Positions 12,888-21,623 of a stretch of 64,000 bases of DNA are shown one piece after another. Source of the DNA: Lysobacterales bacterium 66-474 (lineage in GTDB: Bacteria; Pseudomonadota; Gammaproteobacteria; Xanthomonadales; Rhodanobacteraceae); NCBI GenBank assembly GCA_001899805.1, contig MKWP01000015.1, forward strand, positions 1,018,048-1,082,047, read 5' to 3'. Within the stretch, counting starts at the first letter, position 1. Each line of letters starts with the position of its first letter. The position numbers and the translations under genes were made by a program. The notes below the pieces were generated by a model, which was not told the DNA's origin, did no database searches, and was given only the letters and a program-made list of their open reading frames with translations.

Positions 12888-13781
12888 TCATGCCTGCAAC
12901 TGTTCGTTGCTCCGCACCCGTTCCAGCAACCTGACCACACCTTCGGCAATGGCCTGCGGATGGTCCTCCTGGAGGTAATGCGCGCCATCTCCCAGTTCCA
13001 CGAATTCGCAGTTGGTCAACGCGGCAGCAAAGGTCCGCCCGAAGGCTGGCGAAACCAGCGCACCTGGGTTGCCCGCGAAGAGCACCTTGGGGTACATGGA
13101 CTTTCCGAGGGCCGTGTGAGCGCGAGTCAGCGTTTCGTGCACGACCCACGGAGTTCCCTCAATCGGAAGCTCGTTGGGGAAGCGGAATATCGGAACCCGC
13201 GAACGTTCATCCGGGAACGGCTTGCGATAGACGGCCATCTCCTCGTCGCTGAGCTTCCTGCTGATGGATCCGGGCAGTATCCTTTCGACAAACGCGTTCT
13301 CACGCAAGATCAACTGTTCGCCGACACCCGGTGTCCTGAACTTCCGGAAAATTTCCCGCGCCTGCGGCGTTTGGTGGAACTCGTCCCACGATTTCATCGG
13401 ACGAATGAACTCCATAAACGCCAATCCGCGCACGAAACCGGGCCGCCTCTCGGCTAGTTCGAACGCGAGCGCAGTACCCCAGTCCTGCGCGACGACACAC
13501 GCTTCGTCGATCCCGAGTTCAACGAGGAACCGATCCAGCCAAGCCACATGATCCGCGAACGTATACGGAAGGTCTGGTTTGCCCGACTGGCCGAATCCGA
13601 TCAGGTCAGGCGCGACGCAAAACGCCACGTCGGACACAATGGGCATGATGTTGCGCCAAATGTACGACGACGTCGGATTACCGTGCAGGAACAGCACGGG
13701 GTATTTGCCTCGTTCGCCTATCGATCGATAGGCCATGGTCGAGTGGTAGATCTTGATCACGGGAAGCTGGATGTCAGGCAT
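12888..13781 (-). CDS. haloalkane dehalogenase (alpha/beta hydrolase)
   Basis: The 297-aa enzyme is expected to hydrolyse carbon-halogen bonds in haloalkanes to alcohols and halide. All five catalytic-pentad positions of the DhaA/LinB subfamily are visible: Asn35 in LHGNPTSSYIWRN, nucleophile Asp100 and halide-binding Trp101 in QDWGTA, Glu124 in AFMEFIRP, and His268 in GDGAHYLQED. Length matches the 293-297-aa family. The start at 13781 (MPDIQLPVIK) is chosen; the ORF-track start 160 codons upstream crosses the neighbouring gene. It is the last gene of an island cluster read from the arginase fusion. Substrate range is unknown. Confidence 0.93.
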   Translation of the reverse strand: MPDIQLPVIKIYHSTMAYRSIGERGKYPVLFLHGNPTSSYIWRNIMPIVSDVAFCVAPDLIGFGQSGKPDLPYTFADHVAWLDRFLVELGIDEACVVAQDWGTALAFELAERRPGFVRGLAFMEFIRPMKSWDEFHQTPQAREIFRKFRTPGVGEQLILRENAFVERILPGSISRKLSDEEMAVYRKPFPDERSRVPIFRFPNELPIEGTPWVVHETLTRAHTALGKSMYPKVLFAGNPGALVSPAFGRTFAAALTNCEFVELGDGAHYLQEDHPQAIAEGVVRLLERVRSNEQLQA

Positions 13782-13873
13782 ATGCAATCTCGCTGTGTAA
13801 AATGATTGTGAGAGAAGCTTGTGGAATCGGTCCAATGCGTTGTCGACGATTTTCATGTGACGAGATAGCCGAC

Positions 13874-14440
13874 CTAGTTGCCCCCCGGTTTCCGCGGGGG
13901 CATCCCCACCCGCGTCGCGAACATCTCCTGGTCGAGGCGCCAACTCTTGCCGCCGTCGGCAGAATTGACCGCTCGCCAGTAAAACGAATCGGGCTTGATG
14001 CGGCCGAATATCCAACGGGTGGCTTCGCCGTTTTCTGATCGTTCCAGGACGATCTCGTCGCCGACAGCCTTGGCGATGAACGGAAGGACGTATCCATTGA
14101 CTGGGCCATGCCAAGTCGAGCGCCACGCTCCGAGCCTCGGATCGTAGAATCGCAAGGTCACGCCGAATTCGCCGGCGGGCTTTGGGCCCGTTATGCGTTG
14201 TGACCTCGGCGGAACCATCCAGACGTCCTCGATCGCTCGTCCTTCGAGCGCCCAACCAAAATGCCACTCACCCGGCGTTCGCCATCGCACGCTTCCATCA
14301 TGGTTGTAATAGATGACATCCAGCGACCAGCTGCCGACGAACTGGCCAAACAGCATGAGGTCGCTCTCGTGCGATTGGGCTGGCCCCGAAGCATGCAGGG
14401 CATCCAACATCGCATGGCTGGCGTCTTTAACCGGTTTCAT
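13874..14440 (-). CDS. lipocalin-like (calycin-type) protein of unknown function
   Basis: The 188-aa protein starts MKPVKDASHAML. From residue 40 it forms a predicted beta-rich barrel beginning GSWSLDVIYYNHDGS and containing GEWHFGWALEGRAIEDVW, TLRFYDP and SADGGKSWRLDQEM. The same pattern, closely similar in sequence, forms the C-terminus of the neighbouring arginase fusion, so the two are paralogous. The pattern recalls DUF1579-like lipocalin folds, which bind small hydrophobic ligands; no exact family is recognised. No signal peptide is seen. It sits between the fusion gene (188 bases upstream) and the dehalogenase (92 bases downstream), all on one strand. Confidence 0.8.
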   Translation of the reverse strand: MKPVKDASHAMLDALHASGPAQSHESDLMLFGQFVGSWSLDVIYYNHDGSVRWRTPGEWHFGWALEGRAIEDVWMVPPRSQRITGPKPAGEFGVTLRFYDPRLGAWRSTWHGPVNGYVLPFIAKAVGDEIVLERSENGEATRWIFGRIKPDSFYWRAVNSADGGKSWRLDQEMFATRVGMPPRKPGGN

Positions 14441-14628
14441 GTGACTACCTCGAACAGATTGAGTGGTTGGCAGGGTGACGTCGCAAGCCTTGGTATCGAT
14501 GCACAGCCAGGGCCACCTGACCGGGCGTGCGGTTGCCATCTCTTCCGCCATCCATGAATCGACCGTACCCAGCCTGCATGCGCCCATCACCCTGCCTAGG
14601 CGAGTGACAACAACGGCACCATCAACGC

Positions 14629-16233
14629 TCAAGTTGCTCCGACTGGCTGACGCTTTGCCCACATGACCTGTTGCAAACGCCAGGTCTTCCCTCCGTCCGA
14701 AGAAACCTCGGACCGCCATTTGAAGGTGTCTGCTCGCATGTCGTAGAACACCCAATGCGAGAGCTTGCCATCCTCGTCGATGCGCTCAAGGACGATCTCG
14801 TCGTCGATGCGGCGCCCGATGAACGACCAGACGATCCCGTTCACCACCCCGTGCCATACCGAACGCCATGCATGGATGTGTGGATCGTAGAAACGAAGTG
14901 TTGCGCCATATTCGCCGGGTGGCGGATCGATGGTTTTCCGATCGGCGCGGGGCGGCACCACCCACACATCTGCGATTGCGCGGCCTTCAAGCACGCGCGC
15001 GAAATGCCATTCGCCGGGAATCCGCTTCTTGATGCTCCCGTCCGGATTGTAGAAAACGACATCCAGATTCCAACTGCCGAGCAAAGGGGCAAAGATGTCG
15101 TTGTCCCCTGCCACCTTTGGGGCCGGCTCACGCGCAAGCAGAGCATCGGCGAAAATGGCTTCGTTCCGCGGAATGTGCACCATTGCGTCCTCGGTCGCCG
15201 CGAATCCACGGACACGGCCGCTCAAGACAAATGCCCGTTCTATAACATTGGCAAGTTGCCGAGCGAGGCGTCCATTGGGATCAAGGCTCGGATCGAAGAT
15301 CGTGAGCTCCATCCCTACTGCCTTGGGGCTGGCCAGCAGTTCCGCGAGAATGACTTGCAACTGATCAAGGCTCATTCCGCGCGGATTGGGTGAATCCACG
15401 GCGGGCATGACGGTTGCATCCAGCACATCCGCATCCAGATGAATCCAGAACCCATCCGTTCCGGCCGACTCGAGCCTATGTCGGGCTTTGCGCGCAATCT
15501 CGTGGACGCCATGGCGCCTTATCGCATCAATGTCGAAGACCGATGCACCCGAGTGATCAAATTGCTCGATCGCGAAAAACTCGCCGTCCTTCGCGGTCCG
15601 GGAGAGGCCAATCTGGACGACATCATCGATACGGAAATATGGCTTTCGGCCAGCAATGTCGACCAATTGTTCCGGACCGAATCCCGTGGCGAGGCCAAGG
15701 TCTCGGCCCGCAGCCGTGAGGCGACCGTGATACCCGAATGACTCGCGAGGAGGCGAGAAGTCGTCGTGTGCATCGATGAACACCAGGCCGTAACGTCCTT
15801 TTTCGCGAAGAGCAAGTCCGGTTCCGAGCAACACACTGCAATCGCCACCGAGCACAACAACGAATCGTTTGGAGCTGAGGATTGGAGACAAACGGGTAGC
15901 CAGCCCCCGGCTGTACTTCGCGATTGCAAGGCCATTTCTGAAGCCCGTTGTCGGCTCGTCAACGAACGAATAGGCAGGCGGAAGCACCCTTCCCATGTCC
16001 TGAACGCGTAGCCGTTCCGGTAATCCAGTCGCCCGGATCGCCTCGGGCAGCCGATTGACGCCTGGTTCCACGCCCGGCTGAGGTGGGCGCAGACCAAGAT
16101 TTGAGGGTGCGTCCAGCAACCTAATGTCACCGGATACCTTCGCTCTGACGCTTGAAGGTGTTGCGGAGGTCGCATGCACCGCTCCCACCGCCAGTAGCAA
16201 CCAAACTGGAATGCTCGTCCGCCAAGCGATCAT
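14629..16233 (-). CDS. exported arginase/ureohydrolase-family protein fused to lipocalin-like domain
   Basis: The 534-aa protein has a signal peptide (PVWLLLAVGAVHATSA) at residues 1-23, a ureohydrolase domain at about 35-345 and a lipocalin-like barrel at about 378-530. Metal-site motifs are GGDCS (129-133), DAHDDF (154-159) and HLDADVLD (265-272), plus YHG near 168 and the catalytic-type Glu in GMELTIFDPSLD near 309. The first motif has Cys where arginases have the Mn ligand His (GGDHS). The family hydrolyses guanidino or amidino C-N bonds, giving urea from arginine or agmatine; the substrate here is unknown. The fusion and its export are unusual. It is divergent from the CGNR regulator gene. 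Confidence 0.85.
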   Translation of the reverse strand: MIAWRTSIPVWLLLAVGAVHATSATPSSVRAKVSGDIRLLDAPSNLGLRPPQPGVEPGVNRLPEAIRATGLPERLRVQDMGRVLPPAYSFVDEPTTGFRNGLAIAKYSRGLATRLSPILSSKRFVVVLGGDCSVLLGTGLALREKGRYGLVFIDAHDDFSPPRESFGYHGRLTAAGRDLGLATGFGPEQLVDIAGRKPYFRIDDVVQIGLSRTAKDGEFFAIEQFDHSGASVFDIDAIRRHGVHEIARKARHRLESAGTDGFWIHLDADVLDATVMPAVDSPNPRGMSLDQLQVILAELLASPKAVGMELTIFDPSLDPNGRLARQLANVIERAFVLSGRVRGFAATEDAMVHIPRNEAIFADALLAREPAPKVAGDNDIFAPLLGSWNLDVVFYNPDGSIKKRIPGEWHFARVLEGRAIADVWVVPPRADRKTIDPPPGEYGATLRFYDPHIHAWRSVWHGVVNGIVWSFIGRRIDDEIVLERIDEDGKLSHWVFYDMRADTFKWRSEVSSDGGKTWRLQQVMWAKRQPVGAT

Positions 16234-16236
16234 AGG

Positions 16237-16294
16237 CTAACTTGTAAAATACGTTTATTAAGTTAGACAGTAATGTATCTTGCCTAACCTGTCA
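16237..16294. promoter_or_regulatory. candidate operator cluster in the arginase/CGNR divergent region
   Basis: CTAACTT (16237-16243) and AAGTTAG (16260-16266) are a perfect 7-base inverted repeat. A further half-site, CTAACCTGTC, follows near 16285. The stretch is AT-rich and lies between two divergent starts, so it should hold both promoters. Binding by the CGNR regulator is inferred from position only. Confidence 0.4.
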
Positions 16295-16315
16295 ATACAT
16301 GTTAAAAGGTTATGC

Positions 16316-16936
16316 ATGGTCATCGAGAAGCACACTTTCCGAAGCCGAGACATCGTTGCCGGCAACCTCGCGCTTGACTTCGTCAACACCGTGACTGGTC
16401 GCAACGCAACGCCTCGAGACTGGCTGGACGGATACAGCGCACTGCTCGAGTGGGCAAGGCTCTGTGGCTGTTGTTCCCGGGGCGATCTTGCAACGCTAGA
16501 CCGCATGGCGACTGCAGGACCGGCGCGTGCAAAGGAAGCGTTGGTCAATGCCAAGCGACTGCGGGAAGCGTTGTGCTCCGCGGCCTATGCGTTCGTGCAC
16601 GGTGAAAGCGCAGATCCCATGAGCCGTGCAACGATTGAACGCTTTCACCGGTCAGCAGCGCAGGCGGCACACTTAGAGTGGCACGCTCACCTATGTCGCA
16701 TCGTTTGGACCGCGGAGCATTCGGGCCTGGACTTGATTTCGCATGTCATCACCGTGCAGGCCGTGCGCCTGTTCGGTGACGTCGACGTCGACAGATTGCG
16801 GGTTTGCGCGGGTGACAATTGCGGGTGGGTATTCCTCGACACCTCACGCGGTGGTCGCCGACGCTGGTGCGATATGGCGACGTGTGGCAATGTCGCGAAA
16901 GCCCGCCGTCACTACAGTCGGATACACTCAGACTGA
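16316..16936 (+). CDS. CGNR zinc-finger transcriptional regulator (ABATE domain)
   Basis: The 206-aa regulator starts MVIEKHTFRS; an upstream in-frame ATG at 16280 would add 12 residues. The N-terminal ABATE-type stress-response domain begins VAGNLALDFVNTV. The C-terminal CGNR zinc finger reads RVCAGDNCGWVFLDTSRGGRRRWCDMATCGN, with four zinc-binding cysteines and the CGN. Members act as DNA-binding regulators, often beside catabolic or resistance genes. It is divergent from the arginase-fusion gene and is the natural candidate regulator of that three-gene cluster. It forms the right end of the AT-richer island. Confidence 0.88.
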   Translation: MVIEKHTFRSRDIVAGNLALDFVNTVTGRNATPRDWLDGYSALLEWARLCGCCSRGDLATLDRMATAGPARAKEALVNAKRLREALCSAAYAFVHGESADPMSRATIERFHRSAAQAAHLEWHAHLCRIVWTAEHSGLDLISHVITVQAVRLFGDVDVDRLRVCAGDNCGWVFLDTSRGGRRRWCDMATCGNVAKARRHYSRIHSD

Positions 16937-17099
16937 CAACCCGCTGTAACCAGACGCCAGAACCAGGACCATGCTTCACGCGTGCTCGCAAGCAGATCGC
17001 GTGACGTTTCGGTCGCGTGTATGAATTTACACTCTGGGAACGCTGTCGCGTGTGTCCAAGTAAATCGGTATCGGCTACCCAAGCGCGCAAGATGGTCCA

Positions 17100-17903
17100 T
17101 CACGCAGGGCGCAATCGCGCCAGCCAATCCACCGATGTATCGCCGATCGCGAGAAATTCGGGGTTGAGCAGCGAATCCCCGGTGTTGTAGCGCAACGGTT
17201 CGCCGTGCAGGTTCACGACCGCACCGCCGGCCTGCTCGACCACGCACTGCGCGGCCGCGGTGTCCCATTCGGAGGTCGGGCCGAGCCGCAGGTACAGGTC
17301 GGCGTCGCCGCGCGCGACCATGCAGAACTTGATCGACGAGCCCACCGACACCAGCCGGTGGTCGCCGAGCCGTGCGAGCACTTCTCCCTGGCGATCGCTG
17401 CCGTGCGAACGGCTGCCGGCCACCACCGGAACCGCTGCAGCCGCACGCGTCGCGATCGGACGCGGCAATGCGCCCGGCGCCGATTCCAGGAACGCGCCCT
17501 CGCCCGCCACGCCGTAGTACAGATCGCCGGTCACCGGCAACAGCACCACGCCCAGCAAGGGCGCATGGTTTTCGATCAGCGCGATGTTGACGGTGAACTC
17601 GCCGTTGCGCTTCACGAATTCGCGGGTGCCATCCAAAGGATCGACCAGCCAGTAGCGGGGCCACGCACGGCGCGTTTCCCACGCGATGCTTTTCGACTCC
17701 TCGGACAACACCGGGATGTCCGGCGCCAGCGCGCGCAGGCCCTCCACGATCACGCGGTGCGAGGCCATGTCGGCGGCGGTCAGCGGCGAATCGTCGGACT
17801 TGTGTTCGACCGCGAAGCTGCCGGCGTAGATTTCCAGGATCGCCGCGCCCGCGCAACGCGCGAGCTGGCGACATTCGGTCGCAAAACGTTCGAGCGTGCT
17901 CAT
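17100..17903 (-). CDS. cysQ: 3'(2'),5'-bisphosphate nucleotidase CysQ
   Basis: The 267-aa Mg-dependent phosphatase of the inositol monophosphatase superfamily hydrolyses PAP to AMP, recycling the by-product of sulfate assimilation. Metal-site motifs are SEES, the superfamily signature DPLDGTREF with the following VNIALI, and EWDTAAAQCVVEQAGG. Length is normal. Its ATG overlaps the nudE stop by 4 bases, so the two are coupled. The island lies immediately downstream. Confidence 0.95.
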   Translation of the reverse strand: MSTLERFATECRQLARCAGAAILEIYAGSFAVEHKSDDSPLTAADMASHRVIVEGLRALAPDIPVLSEESKSIAWETRRAWPRYWLVDPLDGTREFVKRNGEFTVNIALIENHAPLLGVVLLPVTGDLYYGVAGEGAFLESAPGALPRPIATRAAAAVPVVAGSRSHGSDRQGEVLARLGDHRLVSVGSSIKFCMVARGDADLYLRLGPTSEWDTAAAQCVVEQAGGAVVNLHGEPLRYNTGDSLLNPEFLAIGDTSVDWLARLRPA

Positions 17904-18457
17904 GTGGGACGAAACCTTCCTTCAAGAAATTCACGCGCGATGAAAAGCGCGGCGATCGAGCGTCCTTCGGACACGTCGTCGCGCGCCAGCAGCAAATGCA
18001 ATTCGGAAAGCTTCCACGGCACCACTTCCGGGGGTTCCGGTTCGTCGCCGGGACGGCGCTGGGGATACAGGTCCTGCGCCAGCACCACGCCCGCCTTGTG
18101 GCTCATGTACGCCGGCGACAACGACAGGCTGGCCAGCGGCGTCAGTGTGCGCGCGCCATAACCCACTTCTTCCTGCAGTTCGCGGTTGGCCGCCTGCAAC
18201 GGAGTTTCGTCGCGATCGATGCGGCCCTTCGGCAAGCCGAGCTCGTAGCGATCCAGGCCCGCGCCGTACTCGCGCACCAGCAGCACGGTGGCATCGTCGA
18301 GCATCGGCACGATGAACACCGCACCCATGCCCGACGCGGTGAGGCGTTCGAAGGTGCGGCGCGCACCGTTGGAAAACGCGAGGTCGACTTCCTCGACGCG
18401 CAGGAAGCGGCTGTCGCGCGCGGCGCGCCTCGCGAGTATCTCGGGCGGTGTGGGCAT
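17900..18457 (-). CDS. nudE: ADP compounds hydrolase NudE (Nudix)
   Basis: The 185-aa Nudix enzyme acts on ADP-ribose, Ap3A and NADH-type substrates. The Nudix box reads GLPKGRIDRDETPLQAANRELQEEVG, fitting GX5EX7REUXEEXGU. The start MPTPPEILARR at 18457 is used; the ORF-track extension is low-complexity and unlike NudE. The first gene of a nudE-cysQ pair linked by a 4-base overlap, it handles nucleotide by-products, as does mazG beyond the island. Confidence 0.92.
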   Translation of the reverse strand: MPTPPEILARRAARDSRFLRVEEVDLAFSNGARRTFERLTASGMGAVFIVPMLDDATVLLVREYGAGLDRYELGLPKGRIDRDETPLQAANRELQEEVGYGARTLTPLASLSLSPAYMSHKAGVVLAQDLYPQRRPGDEPEPPEVVPWKLSELHLLLARDDVSEGRSIAALFIAREFLEGRFRPT

Positions 18458-18506
18458 CCCGTGATTGTAACGAGTTGCCGCCGCCGGCAGGCGCGAACCG
18501 GCCGGA

Positions 18507-19388
18507 TCAGTGGCCGGAGGACGCACTGGCCGGCGCCGCCGCGCTCGTCGCCGGTTTCGGCAACGGTGTGGTCTTTCTGCCGGTGAGCGATGCCGCCGGC
18601 GGCATCGACAGGCGGATGTCGTCGTCGTTCTTCGGCGGTGGTTGCGGGTCGTCGCCCTTGCAGCCGGCGAGCAGCATCAGCGGCGAGACCGCGCAGTGCA
18701 GCTTGATGCCGCCCGGCAAATGCACGGTCTTCTGGACCGTGGTCTTCTCGATCGCCTTGTCGACCGCGCGCCCGACCGTTTTCGCGCCCAGGCTTTCCTT
18801 GTCGGGCGCCCAGTCCTGGTTGAAGCGGGTGGGCGTGTACGGAACCGGAGACTTGCCGCTGTAGATCTGCGAGCCCTGCAGCGTCGGGGCGCTGTAGGCC
18901 GGCGCCGGTTGCGGCGCGGAACCGGTGCTCGGCAACCGGATCTGCCCATTCGATTCGTAGAGCTGCAGTCGCGGCGCCTCGACGCCTTCGAGCGTCGCGC
19001 TGATCGCGCCCTTCGCCGGTGCCTCGCGGTGCACGAGTCGCGGCGGCGTGGCTGCGGGCTGTCCGGGCAGCGGCGGGGGCGGCAGCAACGGCGGCGGCGC
19101 CGGCGGCTCCGACGCCGACTCGATCAGGGTGATCGAGATGACGCCGCCCTGGTTTTCGCGATACGAAGTCGGGCGCAGGATCAGCCAGGCGAGCCAGGCC
19201 AGCAGGGCGTGCGCCACCACCACCAGCGCGACCAGCAGCCACAGGTTGCGGCGATTGCGCGGCGGCGGCACGCGCTGGGTGATCCGCACGTAGGGCAGGC
19301 CGGAAAGTTCGGCGGCGGCGTCATGCACGACTCCGCGGTCGCGGGGTCGTGGCTGCTCCTCGATTTCCTGTCCATCGTTGCGTGGCAT
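18507..19388 (-). CDS. proline-rich, TonB-like membrane-anchored protein
   Basis: The 293-aa protein has one TM segment (LLVALVVVAHALLAWLAWLIL, about residues 50-72) followed by a long Pro-rich region (PPAPPPLLPPPPLPG). This topology resembles TonB or other periplasm-spanning linkers. The C-terminus lacks a clear TonB beta domain, and a Cys pair (LHCAVSPLMLLAGCKG) is present instead. The start at 19388 has no good ribosome site and a downstream GTG is possible. It is divergent from the EF-G paralogue. The role is not established. Confidence 0.6.
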   Translation of the reverse strand: MPRNDGQEIEEQPRPRDRGVVHDAAAELSGLPYVRITQRVPPPRNRRNLWLLVALVVVAHALLAWLAWLILRPTSYRENQGGVISITLIESASEPPAPPPLLPPPPLPGQPAATPPRLVHREAPAKGAISATLEGVEAPRLQLYESNGQIRLPSTGSAPQPAPAYSAPTLQGSQIYSGKSPVPYTPTRFNQDWAPDKESLGAKTVGRAVDKAIEKTTVQKTVHLPGGIKLHCAVSPLMLLAGCKGDDPQPPPKNDDDIRLSMPPAASLTGRKTTPLPKPATSAAAPASASSGH

Positions 19389-19571
19389 GCGGCCGGCCGA
19401 TGCGCGCGCGGTGCGCGTGTGGAAGTGTAGGGGATGCGCGATGGCCGTCCTCGCCGGGATGGCGCGTGTTGAGACCATCCTGCATGCTGCAGGTTCCACT
19501 GGAGCCGCTTGACCGTGGCCCCGGATCGGCGCATGGTCATGCGACCGCCGCCATCCCGAAGCGAGGTCGTC

Positions 19572-21623
19572 ATGGGCGCCTACACCACCGGAGACATCCG
19601 CAACGTGGCTTTGGCGGGCCACGCAGGCGCCGGCAAGACCAGCTTGTTCGAAGCGCTGCTGCAGGCCGGCGGCGCGATCCAGTCGGCCGGAACCATCGAG
19701 CGCGGCAGCACCGTGTCCGACCATGACGACCAGGAGAAACAGCGCCAGCACTCGATCCACTCCACCCTCGCATCGATCGATTCCGCGGGTTGCCACATCA
19801 ACCTGATCGACACCGCGGGCTATGCGGATTTCCGTGGCGAAGCGCTGGCGGCGCTGGCCGCGGTCGAGACCTGCGCGGTGGTGGTCAACGCCGCCAACGG
19901 CATCGAACACGGCACGCGCCGCCTGATGCACTACGCGAAGGAACGCCGGCTCGCACGCATGCTGGTGGTCAACCGCATCGACATGGAAGGCGTCGATATC
20001 GCCGCGCTGGTCGACGAGCTGCGCGGCGAGTTCGGTCCCGAATGCCTGCCGGTGAACCTGCCCGCGGAGCGCGCCGCGAAAGTGGTGGATTGCTTTTACG
20101 TGCACGACGGGATGAGCGACCTCGGCCCCGTCGCGGATGCGCACCAGCGGATCATCGACCAAGTGGTCGAAATCAACGAACGCGTGATGGGCCACTACCT
20201 CGAGGAAGGCGAGGACAAGCTTTCACCGGAAGACCTGCACGACGCGTTCGAGCAATGCCTGCGCGAGGGCCACCTGGTGCCGATCTGTTTCACCTCCGCA
20301 CGCAGCGGCGCGGGCGTCGCGGAGTGGCTCACCATCGCGCACAAGTTGTTGCCGCACCCGGGCGAGGCCAACCCGCCGCCATTCGTGAAAGGCAGCGGCG
20401 CCGATGCGCAGCCCGTCGAGGCCAGGCCCGACCCTGCCGCGCACGTGATCGCGGACGTGTTCAAGATCATCAACGATCCCTTCGTCGGCAAGCTCGCGGT
20501 GTTCCGCGTGTGGCAAGGCACCGTGAAGAAGGATTCGCAGCTGTTCATCGACGACGGCAAGAAGCCGTTCAAGGTCGGGCACCTGTTCCGCCTGCAGGGC
20601 AAGGATCACGTCGAGATCGAGCGCGCGATCCCCGGCGACATCGCGGGTGTCGCCAAGGTGGACGAAATCCATTTCGACGCGGTGCTGCACGACTCGCACG
20701 ACGAGGACCCGATCCGGCTGCAGCCGCTCGCCTACCCGTTGTCGATGTTCGGCCTTGCGGTGGAGCCGAAACACAAGGGCCAGGACCAGAAGCTCGCGAC
20801 CGCGCTGGCCAAGCTGGCCGAGGAAGACCCCTGCCTCGGCGTCGAGCACAACAAGGAATTGAACGAAACCGTGGTGCGCGGCCTTTCCGACCTGCACCTG
20901 AAGCTGATACTGGAACGCATGCGCGACCGCTACGGCGTCGAGGTGATCACGCACCCGCCGCGCATCGCCTATCGCGAGACCATCGGCGCCAGGGCCGAAG
21001 GCCACCATCGCCACAAGAAGCAGACCGGCGGCGCCGGCCAGTTCGGCGAGGTATTCCTGCGGGTCGAACCCCTGCCGCGCGGCGCGGGCTTCGAATTCAG
21101 CGACGAGAGCAAGGGCGGCGTGATCCCCAACCAGTTCATCCCCGCGATCGAGAAAGGCGTGCGCCAGGTGCTCGAGCACGGCGCGATCGCGGGCTATCCG
21201 ATGCAGGACGTGCGCGTGATCGTCTATGACGGCAAGTACCATCCCGTCGATTCCAAGGAAGTGGCGTTCGTGTCGGCCGGCAAGAAGGCGTTCCTCGATG
21301 CGGTGGCGAAGGCCAGGCCGATCGTGCTGGAACCCATCGTCAACCTCGACGTCAACGTGCCCGAGCAATACATGGGCGACGTCACCGGCGGACTTGCCTC
21401 CAAGCGCGCGCGCATCAACGGCACCGACGCGTTGCGCGGCGGCGTGCTGGTGGTCAAGGCGCAGGCGCCGCTGGCGGAAGTCGTCGATTACCAGACCGAA
21501 CTGCGTTCGCTCACCGGCGGCGAAGGCCGCTTCGCGATGGAGCTGTCGCACTACGACCCGGTGCCGGCACAGGTCCAGAAGCAGCTGGCCGAGGCCTACA
21601 GGCCGAAGGCGGAAGAGGACTGA
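19572..21623 (+). CDS. elongation factor G-like GTPase (EF-G paralogue)
   Basis: The 683-aa translational GTPase has G1 AGHAGAGKT, G3 DTAGYADF and G4 NRID, followed by domains II-V ending with the C-terminal EF-G region (GGEGRFAMELSHYDPVP). It belongs to the EF-G2-like paralogues found beside canonical fusA; their functions include ribosome rescue or protection, but the role here is unproved. The ATG at 19572 follows GCGAGG and starts at MGAYTTGDIRN; the upstream extension is unsupported. Its stop overlaps the next ATG (TGATG), indicating coupling to the membrane protein gene. Confidence 0.88.
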   Translation: MGAYTTGDIRNVALAGHAGAGKTSLFEALLQAGGAIQSAGTIERGSTVSDHDDQEKQRQHSIHSTLASIDSAGCHINLIDTAGYADFRGEALAALAAVETCAVVVNAANGIEHGTRRLMHYAKERRLARMLVVNRIDMEGVDIAALVDELRGEFGPECLPVNLPAERAAKVVDCFYVHDGMSDLGPVADAHQRIIDQVVEINERVMGHYLEEGEDKLSPEDLHDAFEQCLREGHLVPICFTSARSGAGVAEWLTIAHKLLPHPGEANPPPFVKGSGADAQPVEARPDPAAHVIADVFKIINDPFVGKLAVFRVWQGTVKKDSQLFIDDGKKPFKVGHLFRLQGKDHVEIERAIPGDIAGVAKVDEIHFDAVLHDSHDEDPIRLQPLAYPLSMFGLAVEPKHKGQDQKLATALAKLAEEDPCLGVEHNKELNETVVRGLSDLHLKLILERMRDRYGVEVITHPPRIAYRETIGARAEGHHRHKKQTGGAGQFGEVFLRVEPLPRGAGFEFSDESKGGVIPNQFIPAIEKGVRQVLEHGAIAGYPMQDVRVIVYDGKYHPVDSKEVAFVSAGKKAFLDAVAKARPIVLEPIVNLDVNVPEQYMGDVTGGLASKRARINGTDALRGGVLVVKAQAPLAEVVDYQTELRSLTGGEGRFAMELSHYDPVPAQVQKQLAEAYRPKAEED

